Source: Lathyrus oleraceus
Lineage: Eukaryota; Streptophyta; Magnoliopsida; Fabales; Fabaceae
Length of the DNA: 64,000 nt
Assembly: GCF_024323335.1 (NCBI RefSeq)
Contig: NC_066580.1
Location: 441,149,351 to 441,213,350, forward strand
Direction of reading: 5' to 3'
Position numbers and translations under genes: made by a program. Of this stretch, positions 36,703 through 49,289 are shown in pieces. The first letter of the stretch is position 1. Each line of letters starts with the position of its first letter. The notes beneath the pieces are model-generated. The model was given only the letters and a program-made list of their open reading frames with translations, had not been told where the DNA came from and ran no database searches.

Positions 36703-37860
36703 TTTAGGGTTGAGAATTCATCAATACCATTTTGGGCAATCTTGAGTTTCATTTGCTTGGTTAAGTTTCTTTGTGGGGTGCTCATTATGCTTGGTCCTAA
36801 TTGCTTGATTAAGGTTAATTCATTGCATGATCCACAAGTTTTAGTTACAAGGTAAATTTTCATTTCATTGGTTCAAGTCCATTTCAATGACATGGCAATG
36901 TTAATTCATTGTGCAAAGTTCAAAACCAAATTTGGAGGGAAGCACTTGTTACTTAGAATACAAGTACCATTTTACCATTTTGGATGCATTCAAAGTCATT
37001 TTCATTCAACACATTGAAATCCAAGTTCATTTGCATTCAAAAGGGAATTTTTCATTTCAAAAACAATTCATACATCCAATTCCTTACATTACAAATCAAA
37101 TAATACAAAAATATAGACTTTTAACCTAAGTTAACTTTTGGTCAACTGTTGATTACTGACTAAGTTTGACTATCCTAAACCCTAGTTCTTGTCATGCTTC
37201 TCCCACAAGCTATCCATTTGTCATATGGATCATGGGTCTAACTCATGTGCATACATTCATACTTAATCAATTCATTTACATCAGCATTTTTCAAGTAAGA
37301 GGACATGCATCATGGAGTCAAGGTGTTAGTGTTTGTAGTTGTTGAAAAGCTAGGGTTTCCCAAGTTCATCTTAAGGTGTGCTCAACCAAGTCAAAACCCT
37401 AGTTCTTGATTTTTTTTGCATCATTAATTCTTATATATGTCATTTAGGGTTGAGAATTCATCATTACCATTTGGGCAATCTTGAGTTTCATTTGCTTGGT
37501 TAAGTTTCTCTGTGGGGTGTTCATTATGCTTGGTCCTAATTGCTTGGTTAAGGTTAATTCATTGCATGATCCACAAGTTTTTAGTTACAAGGTAAATTTT
37601 CATTTCATTGGTTCAAGTCCATTTCAATGACATGGCAATGTTAATTCATTGTGCAAAGTTCAAAACCAAATTTGGAGGGAAGCACTTGTTACTTAGAATA
37701 CAAGTACCATTTTACCATTTTGGATCCATTCAAAGTCATTTTCATTCAAGACATTGAAATCCAAGTTCATTTGCATTCAAAAGGGAATTTTTCATTTCAA
37801 AAACAATTCATACGTCCAAGTCCTTACATTACAAATCAAATAATACAAAAATATACACTT
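36438..37860 (+). repeat. Tandem duplication of a ~0.65-0.7-kb block
   Basis: Copy 1 (about 36438-37122) and copy 2 (about 37218-37860) start TCATATGGATCATGG and end ACAAAAATATA, with few substitutions. A 95-bp spacer separates them. The main length difference is a TA run: 49 bp in copy 1, a few bases in copy 2. Confidence 0.92.
36652..36700. repeat. (TA)n microsatellite
   Basis: Uninterrupted TA run within copy 1 of the tandem duplication. Confidence 0.98.
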
Positions 37861-38584
37861 TTTTATCTTTGATGTTGTCTTCACCATTTTCTTCAAAAGC
37901 AAGTCATCTTGAAGGCCTCTTGTCCAATCCTCATGGGTGCATCATCCTACAAAATCAGTCAAAAGCAAGGCATCATGTCAATAACAATGTAACATACATG
38001 AACCATCATGATTTCACATTTTCAGCATTCCAATCACAAGCCAAGCATTATGATAGCAGCTAGTATACACATGCCTTCCTAACTTCACAATGTTGAATTT
38101 CTATTGCTTACATAACATATATTCAACATTAGCATAACAGGGAATTTCAATTTCTAACAAGCCAACAATGTACATTACTCATATTCATTACAAGCATCAT
38201 AACATCAACAATTATCATCCATCAAAATCTACACATAACAGCCATTAATAATGCATTGAACTAACATCAACATACTAACATATTCATCAAGCCAGCTAAC
38301 GCTTTTTAATAGAAAATTCGGTTACTACACATATTAACCCTAACAGAGTTTACACAAACCAATTTCCAACAAAGTCATCAATAACTAACAACAATACATA
38401 ATTGAAGAAAACAATTCACAACAAAAAGTCTAACTTCTTTAATTGCAAACATTCGCTAACAACATCATATTCACTTAGCAAAACTAACACATTAACAAAC
38501 CAACTAATAAAAAGAGTTCAGTTCAAACTAACAAACAACTTAACATTAACAGAAATAACTGATTTCAACATTAAAAGTGAAAAA

Positions 38585-39425
38585 TGTGTTTTTCTTAGAT
38601 ATGATTTCAACATAAAGATATACAAATATTTTAATCTTGTTACAAATAAATATTATGAAACAAGGATATCCACTTTGTTGTAAATCAACTGTTACTTTAA
38701 AAAGTCTCTTCATGGGAGACTTAGTGTAGTAACAATAAAGATAACTTATGGGAAATTTTGCCTATATTAGATGATATTATGACTACAAATCATCCAAATG
38801 TTTAGAAAATAGAACCTAGAAATATGTATCTTGAATTTTCAAATGATATAGTATTTGAAAATGGAAGAAACACTGAACTTAAAGTGTAAGTTTGACAAAG
38901 GATTCACAAAGGTGGTAAAAATCTTCTTGAGTATTTGGCAAAAATCCAATCTTATTTACCAAGTGAAGATCCTATAAATAATATATCCTCTAGTTCTTCA
39001 TATGGTAGTTTATCGTACTTATCAAATGATTTATCTTATTTTTTCGTTTCCTGATACTAATATTCCAATTGTTGCGAGAAAAAATATTCATGACCTCAAT
39101 ATCCTAGTTGCAAGGAGGAAAGGTACTTGTATATGCACTAAACATCCCATATCAAATTACTAGTCATATGACAGTTTATCACACACTCGCAAGGCATACA
39201 TGTCAAGAATTTCTTGTTTGTTTGTGCCAAGAACTATTCGAGAAGTTTTAGATGATATGAATTGGAAATTAGCAGTGAAAGAAGAGATGAATTCCTTGAA
39301 CATAAATAATACTTGGAGTATCTCTAATTTACCTCAAGAAAAAAAGAAGTAAAATGTAAGTGAGTCTTTACTATAAAATACAAGGAAGATGGAAGTGTGG
39401 AAATATATAAATCAAGATTAGTAGT
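38585..39425 (+). mobile_element. Copia pol remnant, plus strand (integrase end to RT start)
   Basis: Plus-strand pieces with stops and shifts: CVFLRYDFNIKIYKYF (post-integrase), then ARRKGTCICTKHPISNY, then EVLDDMNWKLAVKEEMNSL followed by NNTWSISNLP and KYKEDGSVEIYKSRLVV. This is the copia order leading into RT motif 1. It stops at an inverted-repeat hinge, after which copia sequence runs on the minus strand. Confidence 0.85.
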
Positions 39426-41466
39426 AACATATCTTATTTGACATTTTATAGGAATGTACGACATAAAAACCTTACCACTGTCATTTTTTCCTTAATGAAT
39501 TGCATGTTCACTTCAACATATTTTGTTTGGTCATGTAGAACATGATTATGAGCAATAGAAATGAATGTCTTATTATCGCAGTAAACATTAACTAGAGTTG
39601 AGGCAGAAACCTTCAATTCTTCCATGAATCTTTTAATATATAGTACTTCACAAAACTCATAGACCACATATCAAAAAATTTCTCTGCACTACTCCTAGCC
39701 ACTTCTTTTTGTTTTTTTTCTCCTCCATGTAACTAAGTTTTCACCTACGAAGTTATAATACTCATAAGTAAATCTTCTATCATTTATAGTACATGCCTAA
39801 TCAACATTTTATAAGTTTAAAATTGGACATACCTGTTAAGAATGTAGCAAGTGTGAGTAGTGTGGGTAATTATCCCACATTGAATGGAAATATGGAGACT
39901 TGAGCATTTATAAATAAGAGAACCCATCCATTTATCACCTTAAGTTTTTTGGGTGAATATGTGGTGTGTCTCTCACAAAGGTGTTGCTCTAAAACAAGAA
40001 GTCTGACAATGTTCAATGCTCCCTAGTAAAAAACTATCCCAACACATGATATCATGAGCCTTTGATTCGAGAAAAATATCGGCTTACTTGTATCAAAAGT
40101 CAACGACACCATAAGGGTGGTGAGTAAGAAATGTTTCGTTGTAGAGTGTCAACGGTGCCACAATGGCGGTGAGCAAGAAACGTTTCGTGTCGTACAAGAT
40201 TTTTTGAAAGTAATAAGAGCTTTCCCTTGAGAGGGGGAATTATGGACACACACTTAAGGGAGAGTGTTGAGAATGTAGTGAGTGTGAGTAGTGTGGGTAA
40301 TAATCTCACATTGATTTGAAATGTGGAGACTTGAGCATTTATAAATGAGAGAACTCACTCACTCATCACCTTAAGGTTTTGAGTGAATATGTGGTGTGTC
40401 TCTCATAACGGTGTTGCTCTAAAATAAGAAGTTCCACAATATTCAATGCTCCCTAGTGAAAAACTCCCCAATAATAACCTTTATTTTTGAACATAAATCC
40501 TTCTCCCGGAGTTCCTTTCAAATATCTCAATATTTTAAAAATAGTTTCAAAGTGGGTTGGTCTTGGTGCATGTATAAATTGACTTATTACACTCACTGCA
40601 AAGGTTATATCATGCCTCATATGTGAAAAATAAACTAGTGTACCAACTAATCATTAGTAAAATTCTCTATCTACTATTTCATCGTCAGTAGTTACTCATA
40701 GCTCCACATTAGGATCCATTAGTGTTTTTACTACCTTACACTCAGTCATCCTTGTTTCTATGAGTAAGTCAAGTATATATTTATGTTGTTTGAGAAAAAA
40801 AAAACCTCATTTAGATCTTGCAAACTCCATCCAGAGAATGTATTTTAATTTTCCAAGGTCTTTAAAGTCAAACTCAACTTTAAATCTTCTCTTTAAATCA
40901 CTAATTTCTTCAACATAATCTCTTATCATAATAATTTAATCAACATACACTGTTAAAATAGAAATATTACCTTCAGGTAAATGTTTGAAGAACATAGTGT
41001 AATATAAGGACTTTAGGTGAAGTCATGTCTCTTAATAAAACTACCAAATCTCTCAAACGAGACTTTTGGTGACTGTTTTAATATATAAGGACTTTTTCAA
41101 TATGCAGACTTTTGATCTTTCAATTTTTATTCAAATTCAAAAGATAAACTCATATACTTTTTCATGTAATTCTTCATTCAATAAGACATTTTTGACACCA
41201 TATTGACGTAATGTCCAATTGAAATTTACTATAAAAAAGAAGAAAAAAACGATGGAATTAATCTTATCAACTAGGGATAAGGTCTCTTGGTAATTTATAT
41301 CATGAGTTTGAGTAAATCGTTTTACTATTAATCTTGCTTTATATATTTCCACACTTCCATCTTCCTTGTATTTTATTGTAAAGACTCACTTACATTTTAC
41401 TTCTTTTTTCTTGAAGTAAATCGTTTTATGTCCTACGTTTCTATAAAAAGTCAAATAACATATGTT
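39426..41466 (-). mobile_element. Copia pol remnant, inverted portion (RT to RNase H)
   Basis: Minus strand from 41423 down: KYKEDGSVEIYKARLIV, THDINYQETLSLVDKIN, RQYGVKNVLLNEEL (the Asp of the YDVKNAF motif reads G), YVD followed by a stop where the second catalytic Asp belongs (~40940), then DLGKLKYILW-like, and after a TRIM insertion the RNase H frame 39446-39667 (CDNKTFISIAHN, HDQTKYVEV). Both ends carry an imperfect 40-bp inverted repeat. It is not functional. Confidence 0.85.
39834..40473 (+). mobile_element. TRIM element, 640 bp, two LTRs
   Basis: LTR1 39834-40044 (TGTTAAGAATG...CCCAACA) and LTR2 40265-40473 (TGTTGAGAATG...CCCAATA) are direct repeats. After LTR1, TGATATCATGAGCC (40047-40060) resembles the Met-tRNA site TGGTATCAGAGCC; before LTR2 is the purine tract AAGGGAGAG. 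Flanks ATACC (39829-39833) and ATAAC (40474-40478) form a 5-bp target duplication with one change. The 220-bp interior has no coding capacity and holds a ~45-bp direct repeat (GTCAACG...AAGAAA(T/C)GTTTCG). It must be moved by enzymes of other elements. Confidence 0.9.
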
Positions 41467-41796
41467 CTCACAAATAATTTTTTAAACAGACAGTTTGATT
41501 ATATGATTTACAAGCTTAGTATGAATGACATATTCACACCAGTTCGAAGAAAAATGTTGAATATCAGTACAAAATCAAACACATTCTAGTATAGAATAAT
41601 AATACTAATGTTGTTTTACAACTCATTAAAACCAAATGTAAATAGTAGTAAATTGTAATTATTTGTCTTTATTATATTCAGAAACAACATTATTTGCACA
41701 AAACAAATAATAAAGAAACAACATCAAAATTGCGCATACACAAAGTAAAATCGGGAATGTCTACTAAAAAAGGTAAAATCAAGAATGTAGTTTTTG
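41467..41796. other. Spacer, no gene seen
   Basis: AT-rich DNA between the copia fold and the hAT-like element; no motif recognised. Confidence 0.6.
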
Positions 41797-41804
41797 GTGT
41801 CATG

Positions 41805-42686
41805 CAATGTTTTAAAAACCGAAATGAACCGACTGGTTCAACCGGTTGGACTGGGAATCGGAGATGAATCTGGTTGGGTCAACCTTTCAAAACTGTTAAT
41901 GGATTAAAACCAAAGTAAAATCGAAAAGAAACAGATTGAACCATTCAAAATCATTCGAACCAAAGAATCGAAGTCGATTTTGTAAAACCGTCCGATTCAA
42001 AAAAATGCATCAAACTAACTTTTTTTTTTATTTTAATTTTTTTTAATATGTCAATATCAAAACTTAACATATATTCCCCAATCACAAAAAAGAATTATTT
42101 TACAACCATGCAAACTTCTAATTTTTGTCATTCTGTTATACTTTTTCTTTCAACCACACTTCACTATCTTCACGCCGTCTCTTTCAAACATAGTCACAAT
42201 ATTCAGTTCAATATTATTTGTCATTCAAATCAATATTGTTTGTTGTTGTCAATTATGACTTGTTTGTCGTAGTTCAATTCGAATTTGATTTTTGTTGTTT
42301 AATTAAATATATTGTATTGTTTTTTTTTGTATTCTATCTTATTTAATGTAGGTATTCTTAATTTTTTGAATTTTATTTTAATTATTATGTTCTATTATTT
42401 TAATTTTGGTTTGAATTAATTTAACTTTTTTTATTATAATTTTTTAATTGTATGAATTATTCTTAAATGAACGTTGAAATGAAGGGTATAATTATATTAT
42501 ATTATGATATGCACTATCGATATTGTTATATTAAGTTTGTAATGAATTTTTGAAATATTTATTTTATTAAATTATGAATTTATAATTATATGTGACATAT
42601 TTATAAATTTTAATTTTATATTATTAATTTAATTTCAATTGAAAAAAATTATTGATTCAATCTCCGATCTGATTTTTAAAATATTG
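41805..42686. mobile_element. Non-autonomous hAT-like element, 882 bp
   Basis: Terminal inverted repeats CAATGTTTTAAAAACC (left) and CAATATTTTAAAAATC (right, reverse complement) continue into CCGACTGGTTCAACCGG on the left. GTGTCATG (41797-41804) and ATGTCATG (42687-42694) flank it, an 8-bp target duplication with one change, the size hAT transposases make. A 9-10-bp Mutator-type duplication (TGGTGTCATG / TGATGTCATG) is also possible. There is no transposase. Confidence 0.75.
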
Positions 42687-42694
42687 ATGTCATG

Positions 42695-45617
42695 TTCAAG
42701 ATGCATCAAAATGGATAAAAACATAAAGACATTACGGTGATAGTTGTTTTCTTATTGGTTTTTAGAGTTTTTTAGTTAGAATGTTAAGTAACATTGCACA
42801 ATTTTAAGTTGATTATAGCAAGAATAAAAATTATATTTAAAGAATCATTGTATCTCAAATTATATAACCATTAGAAAGTTCTGTATAAATATTAGCTAAT
42901 TAAACACTATAGTAAACATCGTTTTAAAATTTTGAAGGTTTTATATAAGTTAACTGCGATTTAATAATATAACAAATTAAATAAAGATTCATTTAATTAT
43001 GATAAATATTTTGTTAAACACTTTTTAACTAAACGTTAAATATTTCAAATTTTAAATCTTGTGTCAATCAAAGACGGCTACGTCTATTGTAATCACTTAT
43101 TAAAGACAAAACTAATTGTTAAATAAACATGTAGGGTGATGTGTCGGCGATTAAACAAAAGAGAGTTTCTAGAAGCATCTTTTATATTACTAGTTTCCAG
43201 AACCTTTATTTCTCATTCTTATCAATAAATAATATAAAATTACAAAACGGTAAAAATGGAATGCAACAGATATAATAATTAATTTAGTAAATAATTAAGA
43301 AAATAATTACGTGCTTTGGTAATTTAGACTTTTCACTTAACCCAAAGGTCACCTTTTTCTTTTAACTATCACTAGTGGAGTTTTTCTAGAATATTCTTTT
43401 TTCAAGTAAAATAATTCAAATTTAAAATATGAAAGACATGTAAAGAAAGACTATACACCATTTAATTAGTATAAGATTTTTTGAATGATTATCCAATTAT
43501 ACTATGCCACGTGTTAGTATGAGAGATGCCGGTTGAAATTCATGTTCAAAATTTGGCAAACACTATATGTTTAGGATTGTGACATGTTATATTTCAAGCA
43601 GAAATCAACGTCATTGTGTAAAATAAGATTTTTTCAGTGTTCCAATGTTTATCCTATTATGAATTTTGAAGTAGTTAATTTGTACCAGTCTTGTTCAACT
43701 AGTCATGATCAAAATTCAACTATTGATTAATTCTTATCTTCTAGAGGTGCATTTCAGCGTCACGTTGTGGTGGAATGTTTTGCGTCTTTGAACTGAATTG
43801 TGGTCCATTGAGATGAAAATATATACCTTCAACCAATGAAATTATGGAACAAGATCTAGACGTATATGATATGAATTGTTATTATAATGTTTTTGAGAAA
43901 ATAATTGTTATTATAATATTTATATTTGCGGTGGAAAATAATATTCACATTTGACCCCTAAAATAAGGATTGTATTGCAATGATGAAAATGTAGTTATGC
44001 TACCCGACATACGTAGAGTGAGAGGAGAATACGTTATCTCAATTATTTGATTTTATATAAATTATTAAAAAATAAATTTATCTATTTCTTTGAAATTTGA
44101 GTCATTTCTTTTGGGATTCATGTTGAATTGAAGGTTGATGATTTAGATTTTTTTTTATTTTAATTTCTTTTCAAAATACCGTAGGTTTTAAAAAAATAAT
44201 AATTTATCTCACTTTCAAATAAAAAAAATTGAGACGAAGTGGTGTTGTCCGATTAATTGATAATATTACTTGATTTTTTAATGGAGATATCAATTGAATT
44301 GGCAACAACATATGGTATTGTCAGTTCAAATAGCGTTAGTGTATAACTTATCAAAGGTGAGACAATTCATCTGACACAAATTTATATTGTGATTTTTTTT
44401 AGCATAAGTAGTAAATATTAATATTTAATTTTAAATTTTTTTACAGACATTAACGATGACGACCAGGTTGGTCATGTCGGCCACCAGTTTCATAATCCCT
44501 AACTACTCTAACTCGTTAATCACCCCGGGTATTTGAAGATTTGAGGTCTCAAGAACATCACCATGATTCCTAAGAAGTTCTTGCATTTCTAAGAAGTCTT
44601 GTGTATAGAGCGATACTTGTCATAACTGAGTCTTCAACCTATCCCACAACAGTTTTGGGATGTGTTGATGGGGTTACTGGTGGCAACCTGAACGATTGAA
44701 GGGGTGACATTGATGTGAACGATTCGTTGAAAAAATGTTGAAATGGTTATTGTGGTGTTTGATAGTCATATGGTTGTTGTGATGTTTGAGTGTTTTAGAT
44801 ATGGTATGAAGAAAGATTGGTGTTATATGTTCGATGATATAGGGGGACGCTATTGGTATTGTGGGTGGGTGTCTGGCATATTTTGGTTGTGGGTTTGTGT
44901 GTTTGTGGGTCGATAATTTTGTTGGGTATGGAATTGTAGAGTTTCAGGTTGGGTAATTTTGTGTGTATGTGTAAGACATTAAAGCTTCTTATGTGTAAGC
45001 GGTTTGTCGTTGAGCATATAGATACCTATCTTCGAAAACAAACACATATAAGAATTAGTTGGTTTAGATGGGTTGACATCGCATCTTTACGAAAGATATG
45101 ATTATGTCGGTACCTTCATTTACGACATTTAAATTTAACGAAGTCCTTTTAATTATTAAATTTGTTCAATTGTTCTAATTCTAATGAACTATTACGAACC
45201 CAATATTTTAAAAACGTCAATCATTTTTTAAATATAAAAAATGTTAATTATATATTTACGAACATTATTAAATATACAAAGTTATTCTTTTCGTTTTAAA
45301 ATAAGTGTTTTGAAAATTATTTGTACCATTATTTGTCCAGTAGGATTTTCTTTTATCCCTTTAGCCTCTTATGACATGAAAAAAGGTTTCAAATTGTCGC
45401 TTAATTGTCTAGAGAAAAATGGTTATATTATTTCAATTGTCACATGTTAAGCAGTATATATAATCTAATGAGAAAAATGCCCTCAATTCATAACTTCCAT
45501 AACATATCCAAGTGAAACCATGTCACCACAATTTACATGATACAAACAATCTTTTTTGACAATAAGAAAATGAGTTGATTTCAAGAAATAACAAAATGTT
45601 CTATCTATCATCATCTC
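42695..45617. other. AT-rich intergenic region downstream of the transporter gene
   Basis: No gene is supported. A less AT-rich stretch at about 44450-45000 might be a worn transposon gene, but no motif was recognised. The frame at 45241-45450 lacks any domain. The proximal few hundred bases before 45617 should include the 3' untranslated region of the transporter gene. Confidence 0.5.
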
Positions 45618-48445
45618 TTAAAGTGATGGAAAAAGCTCATTGAGTCTGCAAGGTAAAGAATAGAATTCATCATTTCTAACATCTGAACTATATAAGCTAA
45701 ACTTCTCCCACCATTTCAAGCTACTGTCATTTTTCGCCGCATCATCGTCGCGAGAAAGCGTGAGATCCAAAATTAATGCAACCAACGCAGCAACCGTTAC
45801 ATGCGACATGAAGATCACACTTAAAATATCATAGAACTGCATTCAAATTAGTGAACAATCATTAGTTGATAATCACATAAATGAAATTCAAATGACTGTG
45901 TTGTTTTTTGGTTGAGATTTTCATGTATCTTACCCATCTAGCACTTCCTTGCTCATGTTTCACATGAAAATATTGTGAGAAATATTGCGGTATGGAGATT
46001 CCTAAGAAGAATGAAAAGCCTAACACGAATTTGGTTCGGAAACTGTTGAGGTTACAGAATTGGAGAAAACCAAGACCAGCAGAAGCTACATTGTTCCAAA
46101 TGACCAAATATTGTTAAGTTCTTCTAATGTAACCATAACAGCATAAAGACTATTATCATTGGCGCGAATGAATGAACTTACACACGTAACCGAATAATAC
46201 GCAATATAATGCTGCTATGATTGGGAAAGGAACAGATGCGAAAATTGCTCCAAATTTTCCTGGTTCAAAAAGAAATAACAAAGAATATATCATCAGATAA
46301 TCAATACTGTGTCTATGTAACAATGTTGGATTCGTGTTCGGCGTAAAACAGTACCGAATATAGAGAAGAAAATCATAAAGCCAGATGATATTTGAATTAC
46401 TCTTCTGCTTCCTACTTTTGTTAATGCTAGTAAACCAGCATTTTCCCTGAAACAAGAGTAAAGCATAATCGTAAAAATCGGCGAAACAAATCGCTACCAA
46501 GCAGTCAAGATTAACAAACACAAAAGGAATTAGGCCAAACTTACGCGGATGCTGAAGTTCCGGTAACACAGCCAAATATGGCACTGAGAAAAGCACCTAC
46601 TCCCTAAAATCAAAATAACAATGGCATTAGTAAAATTACATATCAGAGTTTCATTTTATGTAAAAGAGAATTACAAGATATCGAATCCTACCACCCAACC
46701 AGCTCCGCGGCTGATAATAGAAGGTGGCACCGGCGTGGCACTTCCATATCTTGCAGCAGCATAGGATGTACCAGAAAACTGTAAGTAAAACAAATTTCAA
46801 ACCAGTGATTTACAAGTGAAATTGCATTGACGAGTGACACGAGATTCTAATTACTTGTGTGCCAAGGAATTAAGTGATTACCTCAAAAAGAGAAACTAAT
46901 GAAGCAGCCATCATAGGAAATGCTTCCAGAACATTGAAAGTAGGAGGCCCCCATTGAAAAGGGTAAGGAAGATACACCCTGCATAAAAAAAACAAATACT
47001 TTTAACTAAACTTTTAACTAAAAACCTCGGCAATTTCCATAACCATGTTAAGTAAATGATCAGAACTAATTGAGGAAACCAGACTGCAATTATTCTTACC
47101 ATTTAGCGGAAGTAACGAGTCCAGCGCGATCAGTGCGGCAGCTATTCTGTGTATTTTGTGACTTGTGGTTATATGCAGTGGAAGCAGTTAAAAGCTGTGC
47201 AAATAGCCACACAATTGCAACCGTAAATAGCACAGCGTATCGGTCATGTATAGGCCTCACGGTGCTAATATAACGATGAAGATACTGCAGAAAGAAAACA
47301 GATTTAGTTTCACAGTAACCTATTTAACAAATTTCTGTATTCAAACTTGTTTTAATTACTAATACAAGATTGATTAACAACTTGCCTGTGAGATGAAAAC
47401 CATTATAATTAACGCAGGAAGCCCAATTTCGACGCAATTTGCAAGCTGCAAAATTACTAACTTATTGTTGATTCAAACTTAAGAAGCAAGAAATCACAAG
47501 GGTATGGTTCTTTAGTCTTACCATTGGGAAACCAAGTTGGTAGAGACCAAGTCCAGTGAATGTCACATATGGAACAACTGAAAGTGGACTAAGGAACCTG
47601 TAAACAAAGCAATATAAGATAATGAATCAATCAAAAAAGCTGCTAAAAAATCTGATCAGAAATACTAACTAACCTTACAGCATTCCTCCAAAACCCGAAA
47701 AATCCAATCGCGATTTGGAAACTCGAACTTATGATCAAGGCACCTTGAATCCCTCTCATCGTCATCGTAAACCTCTAGAGAAAAAAAAAATCAAACAAAT
47801 ACTAACGAGCGAAACGAAAAACAGAAGCATAAAAAGTAGTTTTGTTTACCTCATAAGGATCTGAATATGCATTATATCTGCTAGCTTGAACAATAGAAAG
47901 TATAGGTATTATGTAAGTGTATGAACCAACGACTACGATCGGTAGTCGAGTTCCGAACAAAGATTGAAGAAAGGTGTTTAGTCCAGAAACAAACAGAAGG
48001 GACTGTATCACCTTAGTCTTCTCAACCTACATTGACTCAAAACATTTTTGTTCAATTAGAACATCACAAAATTTGTTTAAAAGGAATTAAGAATGGATCA
48101 GAAGTTTTTTTCTCACATCTCCTCCACCCATTTGAGGAACAATTATAGTTGGAATCAAAACAGTAATGCCAAGAGTCAGAAGGTAATGCTGAAACCCTAA
48201 TATCACTGCTTCACCTGCATTATTAGGATCAAAGATTGAATATTTGTTATATTACATGTTCACATTGTTCAATATATGTACAAAAATTCAACATCTGTAT
48301 TCAAATTTTCAGCAAATTAAAGAAGAGTGTACTAACGCCATGGAGGTGGACTGTTAATACAATACTGAATTCCAGGTAATTGTTCTTTCACCGGCGGCGC
48401 TGTAGGCTTCGCTTCCTCTTTTATGCCGCCATCATTTTGAGCCAT
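45618..48445 (-). CDS. Nucleobase-ascorbate transporter (NAT/NCS2 permease), 529 aa, 14 exons
   Basis: This is a multispanning membrane permease of the NAT (NCS2) family; plant members move purines/uracil with H+ and act mainly at the plasma membrane. Exons (minus): 48445-48337, 48214-48117, 48026-47850, 47774-47674, 47597-47522, 47445-47386, 47284-47100, 46978-46882, 46778-46692, 46603-46545, 46446-46355, 46259-46182, 46085-45934, 45836-45618; 1,590 bp with stop, no frameshift. The start is the first ATG of a hydrophilic N-terminus (MAQNDGGIK). QH of the first membrane segment is in LGFQHYLLTLG; the family signature ENAGLLALTK is at residues 351-360. The C-terminus has the typical NDEFYSLP...NELFPSL. 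Intron 6 uses a GC donor (CACAG|GCAAG). Length matches plant NATs (about 520-540). The clade and substrate are not assigned. Confidence 0.95.
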
Positions 48446-49096
48446 CTTTTGTCAGCAGATACCAGAAGCAATAACAAGTGTGGTATAGTTTGATCAAGAT
48501 CATTGTGGTTCATGATTTTTTACTATTTAAAAGAAAATTGAATTGATATGAAATAATCAAATATCAGTTACAAGAATTGTAATCATGTACAACTAATGTG
48601 ATTAATCACATATTAAAACGGTTATGTCATATTATTAAGTAGCATTCATGGTTTCAGAAACTTTGAAACCATGAGTGTAGATTTCACATTCTCTAGCTAC
48701 TAACTATGATTGGTCAATGTGCAACAAAAGTTGTGAGGTTTTGATTATGTGAGTTATGAAGGGCTAATTGTGATTAGATTCGTTTATTTGTTGTTAGATG
48801 AGAAGCACAATGTAAACAAATATTCAAATTATAGAAGAAAGAGTAACAATAACTCTAGAAGATATAAGTTTAAATAAATAGTACTATTTTGGATGCAACA
48901 AATATAGTTATTATAGAGGAGAATGAGGACAATAATGCATCAAATAAAATTTCTAAAAAATATTTATGATACAAGATAATGAAAAAAATGGATAGAATAT
49001 TTAGGATGTAATTATAAAAATATGTATGATAAGATCTGGTATTATAAGTTCTCTATTCCAATTCTCATTGGTGATAAAATATGAAAATTTATAGTA

Positions 49097-49100
<4 letters not shown>
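48446..49100. promoter_or_regulatory. Upstream region of the transporter gene
   Basis: AT-rich, with no coding signal. On the minus strand CTTTTAAATAG (about 48523-48533), some 80 bases upstream of the ATG, is the nearest TATA-like sequence. Its distance is short for a plant gene with a 5' leader, so the promoter call is tentative. Confidence 0.3.

Positions 49101-49181
<81 letters not shown>
49101..49181. repeat. (TA)n microsatellite
   Basis: Pure TA run of about 80 bp, upstream of the transporter gene. Confidence 0.98.
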
Positions 49182-49184
<3 letters not shown>

Positions 49185-49289
49185 TTACATTTTTATTAAT
49201 ATTTTCAATTTAATAATATTAATTTATTATATAGATATTTATTTTATATTTAATAAATTATTTATTATATATTTAAAATTATAAGATAG

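Larger units (their letters stand above)
36404..38580 (+). mobile_element. Truncated plus-strand LTR (Ogre-like 5' part)
   Basis: It starts TGTCATACCTTAAAAG inside the chromovirus pol frame. No 3' LTR end, U5 block or primer-binding site was found before copia coding sequence begins near 38585, so it is 5' only. The stretch 37870-38580 is AT-rich without a gene. The right boundary is approximate. Confidence 0.5.

Noticed and set aside
36652..36863. Minus frame beginning with a long IYIYIY repeat
   Set aside because: It is the translation of the TA microsatellite.
44450..45000. Less AT-rich stretch that might be a worn gene
   Set aside because: No frame longer than about 60 codons and no motif I could match on either strand.
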